The translations under genes were made by a program, and so were the position numbers. The notes beneath the pieces were generated by a model. The model had not been told where the DNA came from. It saw nothing but the letters and a program-made list of their open reading frames with translations, and did no database searches. From CAG-390 sp964522215 (GTDB lineage Bacteria; Bacillota; Clostridia; Oscillospirales; CAG-272): a DNA stretch of 9,678 bases. Below are positions 6,442 through 9,678 of this stretch, piece by piece (positions within the stretch are counted from its first letter, which is position 1; each line of letters opens with the position of its first letter). Location of the stretch: positions 1 to 9,678 of the forward strand of contig CAZFVR010000046.1 of assembly GCA_964522215.1 (NCBI GenBank), given 5' to 3'.

Positions 6442-8286
6442 CTATTTTATTTTTTCCTTTTGGTTGCCCGCGTATTTGGTGATAAGATCGTATTTCTTGC
6501 CGGAACGCACACGGCAGACCGAAAAATAATTGCCCGACTCGGCATGATCGACCAGTGTAAAGAACACCGTACCGCCAAACATGCCGCCGTCCCCGACATA
6601 TACGAGATCCGCCACCGCTGCCGACTGCTTTTTGCCGGTGCGACGAGCATACCAAAGCGTGCCTTCCTCCTCGATAGCCGAGGTGAAGTAAACGCCGCCT
6701 CCCGCGCCGTCCACTGCGACAGCGACCACTTCCTCGCATATACGCTTTTGCGTTTTGCCGTTTTTGGTAACATACCAAAGCGTATCATCAATATCTAAGA
6801 GATAGACCCCGCGCATATCACGTGCGGCCAGGATCCTGCCCGCCTCCATCGCGCCCGCCACCAGCTGCTTTGAGCCGTTTTTGGAGATATCCTCAAGATA
6901 ATACACCGCGCCGCTGTAGCTGTCAGCACCCACGGATGTATCGATATAATAGACAGACCGTCCGTTTGGCGCAATGCACGCGCCGCCGTAATTTGACGTG
7001 ATGACAGATATCTCGCAAGCACCGTCAAGATAATAAAGCCCGCCGTTTGAGACGAATGTACTGCCGCCGAGCGCGCGACGCGCGTATATATCCGCCCGAA
7101 CGCCGATAAACGGGAAGCGCTCGCGCCTTGCTGCACCGTCTGCGGGGACGATGATACCGTCTATCCCGCCTGACATTACCCTTGTGCGCTCACCGCCGCG
7201 GCGGCTGATATAGGTAATACCGTCATCACAAAAGATGACCTCCGAACGATCGGAATTAAAGATCAGACTCTCGCCAAGCTTTGCGGCATCGGTGGAAAGA
7301 TGCCTGATATCATCCCCTACCGCCACCGAAAGCTTGTAGTTATAATCGGACATAGAGATATTCTGCTTGATAAAGTAAATATATTTGCCGCCGTTTGAGA
7401 GCGCCACGGGATAGGAATCCGCCGAGATGTGAACAGGCTCGCTCCCCTTTACCGAAACATAAGCGCGAACGTAGCCGTTTGCACGGCGCGTGTAGGCGAT
7501 ACTTCGGCCATCCGGCGACAGCACGAACATGCCGCGGAAGGGACCGGACATGCCCCCGGAGACAGGCATATACAATATGCCGCCGTCAACATGATCGGTC
7601 GTTTTCTTTTTTACGTTATAGATATAAAGCGTACCGGTCTCCTCCCCCGCCACCGCATAGGCGACGGATGCACCGTTATCCGAGATAGCCATATCATAGA
7701 CACCGTCGGCGATCTTTGTCAGCCGCGAGTCGTTTATCAGCAAAAGCGAACCTGTACTGTCGATAGATGCGGTCTTGCCGAGTATCGCCGCCACACTTCC
7801 GTCAAAGGAGGAGACCAACTCATAGCTGCCGATATCATATTCGCCAAGATCGTAGTATCTGCCGTGCGAGTCGTAAAGGCGGCCATCGGTTCCGGAGGAC
7901 GTGTAATATATCTCGGTCGTCTTGTTGTAACCCGAGCTGTTTTTTATTGCGGACACACAGCACGCGGCAACTACCGCCAGCAGGACCACCGCCAGCAGCA
8001 CACCGCCAAGCACAAAATATTTTTTGTATTGATACCAAAAGAGTGCACGCCGCCCTGCACGACGACGATCTTCACTGCGCGGCGCGATCCTTTTTGCGCT
8101 TACATCGGTACGAACCGAGGGGGCATTATCGCGAGCCGCGGCGACCTCTGCGCGTTCCCGCCCGTTATTCGGGCAAGCTTTTGGAACGTTCGCAGGGGAT
8201 GCCGCATCATCGGTAAGCTTTGCGCCGCACTCTGTGCAAAAGCGCACACCAACGGGGCATTCATTGCCGCAATTTTGACATTTCAT
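6442..8286 (-). CDS. Zinc-ribbon, single-pass membrane protein with a large beta-propeller-like domain
   Basis: A 614-aa protein in three parts. Residues 1-22 form a zinc ribbon of the zinc_ribbon_2 type, with Cys3/Cys6 and Cys17/Cys20 (CQNC...CTEC). A charged Ala/Arg-rich linker leads to one transmembrane segment at about 90-114. The remaining 500 residues are beta-rich with repeats of the WD40/TolB-like kind: ISDNGASVAYAV (201-212), LSPDGRSIAYTR (256-267), LSNGGKYIYFIK (296-307), IAPNGRSVYYID (438-449), and a weaker copy near 523-537. The propeller should therefore lie outside the membrane and the zinc ribbon in the cytoplasm. Such proteins are common in Clostridia, but I know of no defined function; sensing or scaffolding at the envelope is a guess. 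The start is supported by GGAGAAG (8292-8298) 5 nt upstream, and a good promoter lies at 8394-8422. Confidence 0.85.
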   Translation of the reverse strand: MKCQNCGNECPVGVRFCTECGAKLTDDAASPANVPKACPNNGRERAEVAAARDNAPSVRTDVSAKRIAPRSEDRRRAGRRALFWYQYKKYFVLGGVLLAVVLLAVVAACCVSAIKNSSGYNKTTEIYYTSSGTDGRLYDSHGRYYDLGEYDIGSYELVSSFDGSVAAILGKTASIDSTGSLLLINDSRLTKIADGVYDMAISDNGASVAYAVAGEETGTLYIYNVKKKTTDHVDGGILYMPVSGGMSGPFRGMFVLSPDGRSIAYTRRANGYVRAYVSVKGSEPVHISADSYPVALSNGGKYIYFIKQNISMSDYNYKLSVAVGDDIRHLSTDAAKLGESLIFNSDRSEVIFCDDGITYISRRGGERTRVMSGGIDGIIVPADGAARRERFPFIGVRADIYARRALGGSTFVSNGGLYYLDGACEISVITSNYGGACIAPNGRSVYYIDTSVGADSYSGAVYYLEDISKNGSKQLVAGAMEAGRILAARDMRGVYLLDIDDTLWYVTKNGKTQKRICEEVVAVAVDGAGGGVYFTSAIEEEGTLWYARRTGKKQSAAVADLVYVGDGGMFGGTVFFTLVDHAESGNYFSVCRVRSGKKYDLITKYAGNQKEKIK

Positions 8287-8303
8287 TTTATCTTCTCCGA
8301 TCT

Positions 8304-8319
8304 GCCGCCGTGCGGCGGC
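8304..8319 (-). other. GC hairpin just upstream of the propeller gene's ribosome binding site
   Basis: GCCGCC (8304-8309) and GGCGGC (8314-8319) form a perfect 6-bp stem with a GTGC loop (GCAC in the minus-strand RNA). It ends 5 nt before the GGAGAAG site. No T-run follows. It may shape access to the ribosome binding site; the effect is inferred. Confidence 0.45.
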
Positions 8320-8370
8320 CGTGATAGGTCAAGCATCTCGCCGCAACGCGCAAAGCTTTCATCAAGCGGC

Positions 8371-8385
8371 GATGATAGTATCATC
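8371..8385. promoter_or_regulatory. Perfect palindrome at the minus-strand transcription start, candidate operator
   Basis: GATGATA G TATCATC is a perfect 7+1+7 inverted repeat that begins 8 bp downstream of the minus-strand -10 box, covering about +2 to +16 of the propeller transcript. That location is typical for a repressor operator. As a hairpin it would have almost no loop, so a DNA-binding site is likelier than an RNA structure. Confidence 0.5.
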
Positions 8386-8393
8386 CCAGATTA

Positions 8394-8422
8394 ATTTTAG
8401 CATATATTCGAGCGGAAGTCAA
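8394..8422 (-). promoter_or_regulatory. Promoter of the zinc-ribbon/propeller gene
   Basis: On the minus strand, TTGACT (8417-8422) and TAAAAT (8394-8399) are separated by 17 bp, with TGC directly before the -10 (extended -10). Transcription should start near 8387 and give a leader of about 100 nt containing the GC hairpin at 8304-8319. Confidence 0.75.
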
Positions 8423-8429
8423 CCACCGC

Positions 8430-8445
8430 GCGCATTTTTTTGCGC
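8430..8445. promoter_or_regulatory. Inverted repeat between the divergent promoters
   Basis: GCGCA (8430-8434) and TGCGC (8441-8445) flank six T residues. It sits upstream of both -35 boxes, where an activator or shared regulator could bind. The short arms mean chance is possible. Confidence 0.3.
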
Positions 8446-8473
8446 CGTTTGCCCGAATGATGGCACACACCTA

Positions 8474-8502
8474 TTGACCTGCCGCCGATTTAGTGTTAAA
8501 AT
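8474..8502 (+). promoter_or_regulatory. Promoter of the TIM-barrel isomerase-like gene
   Basis: TTGACC (8474-8479) and TAAAAT (8497-8502) are spaced 17 bp apart, and TGT before the -10 gives an extended -10. Transcription should start near 8509, leaving a leader of about 100 nt. It diverges from the minus-strand promoter, with 51 bp between the two -35 boxes. Confidence 0.75.
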
Positions 8503-8509
8503 ATATGCA

Positions 8510-8533
8510 GGCGACCGGCGTTTTGCGGTTGCC
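8510..8533 (+). other. 5'-terminal hairpin in the leader of the isomerase-like gene
   Basis: GGCGACCG (8510-8517) and CGGTTGCC (8526-8533) pair over 8 bp with one G-T pair and an 8-nt loop, essentially at the 5' end of the predicted transcript. It could protect the RNA or be part of a regulated leader. A second possible stem, TGCGG/CCGCA (8578-8582/8593-8597), abuts the ribosome binding site. I recognise no known riboswitch class. Confidence 0.45.
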
Positions 8534-8610
8534 GAGTAATAACGAACCCTTTGGGATCGAGCTTGATATGAATATTTTGCGGGCCGCGCCGTCCGCAGGG
8601 GAGGTATTTC

Positions 8611-9441
8611 ATGCACAATGATTTTAAATTTGGAATAAACATAGGCCTTGGCTTTGGCGAATCCTTTGAGGAGGGCGTGGCGGCGACCGCCCGCGCCGGC
8701 TTTGATGCCTGCTTTACAGGCTGGAACGCCACAGTAAACGTTGCCGAGCGCGCCGAGATCATTCGCCGCGCGGGGTTGATATATCAATCTATCCATGCAC
8801 CCTTTAACAAAGCCGCCACTCTTTGGGAGGAGGGGCAAGAGGGGGATGATTTTCTTGCCACGCTGACAGATTGCTTGCACGCCTGTGCCGAAAACGATGT
8901 GCCGATAATGATCGTTCACCCGATAGTTGGCATGGATAAGCATACACCCGGGGACTTGGGGCTTGAGCGCTTTGGCAAGCTCGTTAGCGAAGCCGAGCGC
9001 GTGGGCACAAGGATCGCCTTTGAAAATCTTGAGGGGATCGAGTACCTGCATGCGCTGATAGATGCCTTTGACTCCTCCCCCGCTGTTGGTTACTGCTGGG
9101 ATACAGGCCACGAGATGTGCTACAACTACAGCCAAGACGTGCCGCTTTTGTTTGGCAAAAAGCTTATAGCCACGCATCTTAACGATAACTTTGGCATGAC
9201 AGACCCCGCCGTGATGACATGGCATGACGATGCGCACATGATGCCATATGACGGTCAGGCGGATTGGCACGGCATTGCCGAGCGTTTGCGCCGCGCCGAC
9301 TATCACGATATCCTTACCTTTGAGCTTACCACCAAGTCAAAGCCCGGCAAAAACACTCACGCCGTGTACGAGACATTGGGACTTGACCGCTTTTTGAGCC
9401 TTGTTATGGGCAAGGCGATACGCTTTAGCCGCGAGTTTTGA
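8611..9441 (+). CDS. Sugar phosphate isomerase/epimerase-like protein (xylose isomerase-like TIM barrel)
   Basis: A 276-aa single-domain protein of the AP endonuclease 2/xylose isomerase-like TIM-barrel family, the fold of IolE, hydroxypyruvate isomerase and sugar 3-epimerases. Barrel and metal-site landmarks appear in order: HAPF (62-65), VHP (102-104), AFENLEG (136-142, Glu138), YCWDTGHE (161-168, Asp164 and His167), ATHLNDN (187-193, His189), DDAHMMP (206-212), and FELT near the end (Glu238). These fit a divalent-metal site, so catalysis on a sugar, sugar phosphate or polyol is likely, but the substrate cannot be read from sequence. There is no signal peptide. The start is firmly set by AGGGGAGG (8597-8604) 6 nt before the ATG. 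The gene stands alone, with its own promoter upstream and a strong terminator downstream. Family is confident; specific activity is unknown. Confidence 0.88.
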   Translation: MHNDFKFGINIGLGFGESFEEGVAATARAGFDACFTGWNATVNVAERAEIIRRAGLIYQSIHAPFNKAATLWEEGQEGDDFLATLTDCLHACAENDVPIMIVHPIVGMDKHTPGDLGLERFGKLVSEAERVGTRIAFENLEGIEYLHALIDAFDSSPAVGYCWDTGHEMCYNYSQDVPLLFGKKLIATHLNDNFGMTDPAVMTWHDDAHMMPYDGQADWHGIAERLRRADYHDILTFELTTKSKPGKNTHAVYETLGLDRFLSLVMGKAIRFSREF

Positions 9442-9461
9442 GCTTTTTTCATTTGATATCC

Positions 9462-9510
9462 AAAACATGGCTGTCCCGCATCAGCGAGACAGCCATGTTT
9501 TTATTTTTTT
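9462..9510 (+). terminator. Strong rho-independent terminator, shared by convergent genes
   Basis: AAAACATGGCTGTC (9462-9475) pairs perfectly over 14 bp with 9488-9501. After a C/A mismatch the stem extends by CGC/GCG around an ATCA loop. TTTTTATTTTTTT follows, so termination of the isomerase-like gene should be efficient. Read leftward it could also serve the minus-strand gene ending at 9520, with a shorter TTTT tract. Confidence 0.92.
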
Positions 9511-9519
9511 GTGGTCGCT

Positions 9520-9678
9520 TTATTTAATATCGGAGTCGTCAAAGCGGTCACCGCATTCGGGGCAGAACTTGGGCGGGTTTTGGGGATCCTCAGGCTCCCA
9601 GCCGCATTTATCGCAACGATACCGGGGAGCGCCTGCGGGCTTCTTTGCGCCGCAGTTTTGGCAGAACTTGCCCTTATT
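9520..9678 (-). CDS. C-terminal fragment of a zinc-ribbon protein (cut by window edge)
   Basis: The last 52 residues of a minus-strand gene that begins beyond the right edge. The fragment carries three Cys-x-x-Cys pairs: FCQNCG, YRCDKCGWEPEDP and FCPECGDRFDDSDI, ending in a TAA. The last two pairs would make one rubredoxin-like zinc ribbon, and the first is probably half of another. CGWEPEDP...PPKFCPECGD tails of this kind occur in Clostridial zinc-ribbon proteins, and I recall them at the C-terminus of SPFH-domain (YdjI/virion-core-like) proteins, but the rest of the protein is not visible to test that. Reading is confident; identity is not. It converges with the isomerase-like gene, with the terminator hairpin between them. 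Confidence 0.8.
   Translation of the reverse strand, partial: NKGKFCQNCGAKKPAGAPRYRCDKCGWEPEDPQNPPKFCPECGDRFDDSDIK

Noticed and set aside
7429..8394. Plus-strand open frame (321 codons) opposite the zinc-ribbon/propeller gene
   Set aside because: The minus-strand reading has a zinc ribbon, a membrane helix, repeats and a ribosome binding site. The plus reading has none of these and runs through the divergent promoter region.
8419..9306. Minus-strand open frame (295 codons) opposite the isomerase-like gene
   Set aside because: No motif or good start is seen, and the plus strand encodes a clear TIM-barrel protein.
1..9678. CRISPR array, tRNA or rRNA genes, transposase or integrase, phage genes
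   Set aside because: No regularly spaced repeats, no cloverleaf-like segment and no recombinase motif were seen on either strand.

Overview
The window reads as chromosomal DNA from an anaerobic Firmicute, most likely an uncultured Clostridia/Oscillospiraceae-type gut bacterium. This is inferred from the Firmicute-type (class II) GalT, a YhaO/YhaN-like nuclease/ATPase pair, strong purine-rich Shine-Dalgarno sites, consensus sigma-A-like promoters, and GC-rich coding DNA with AT-rich intergenic spacers. I see no insertion sequence, phage gene, CRISPR array, tRNA or rRNA.

Layout. (1) 1-229 is non-coding: a compact set of nested hairpins (20-105) followed by a near-consensus extended -10 promoter (122-150). 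(2) 230-5356 is a plus-strand operon of three tightly packed genes: galT, an SbcD/Mre11-type nuclease, and a Rad50/SbcC-like ATPase with a TTG start overlapping the previous stop codon. A strong hairpin terminator (5377-5410) closes it. (3) 5420-8286 holds three minus-strand genes, converging on that terminator: a 614-aa zinc-ribbon/transmembrane/beta-propeller protein, a small two-CBS-domain protein, and a 148-aa single-pass membrane protein of unknown function. (4) 8287-8610 is a divergent control region with two well-formed promoters back to back and several inverted repeats. (5) 8611-9441 encodes a TIM-barrel sugar isomerase/epimerase-like enzyme, ended by a 14-bp stem terminator. (6) 9520-9678 is the C-terminal end of a minus-strand zinc-ribbon protein that runs off the right edge.

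How the genes fit together. The nuclease and ATPase almost certainly form one complex, since the pair and its translational coupling are typical of SbcCD/Mre11-Rad50. The ATPase has two hydrophobic segments at the middle of its coiled coil, where Rad50/SbcC would carry the zinc hook, so the complex is probably membrane-attached, as in YhaN-like proteins. Why galT leads this operon is not evident. The minus-strand cluster looks like envelope or sensing functions. Nothing in the window proves a new defence or mobile system; the membrane-anchored nuclease complex, the structured element ahead of galT and the zinc-ribbon propeller protein are the parts most worth following up.
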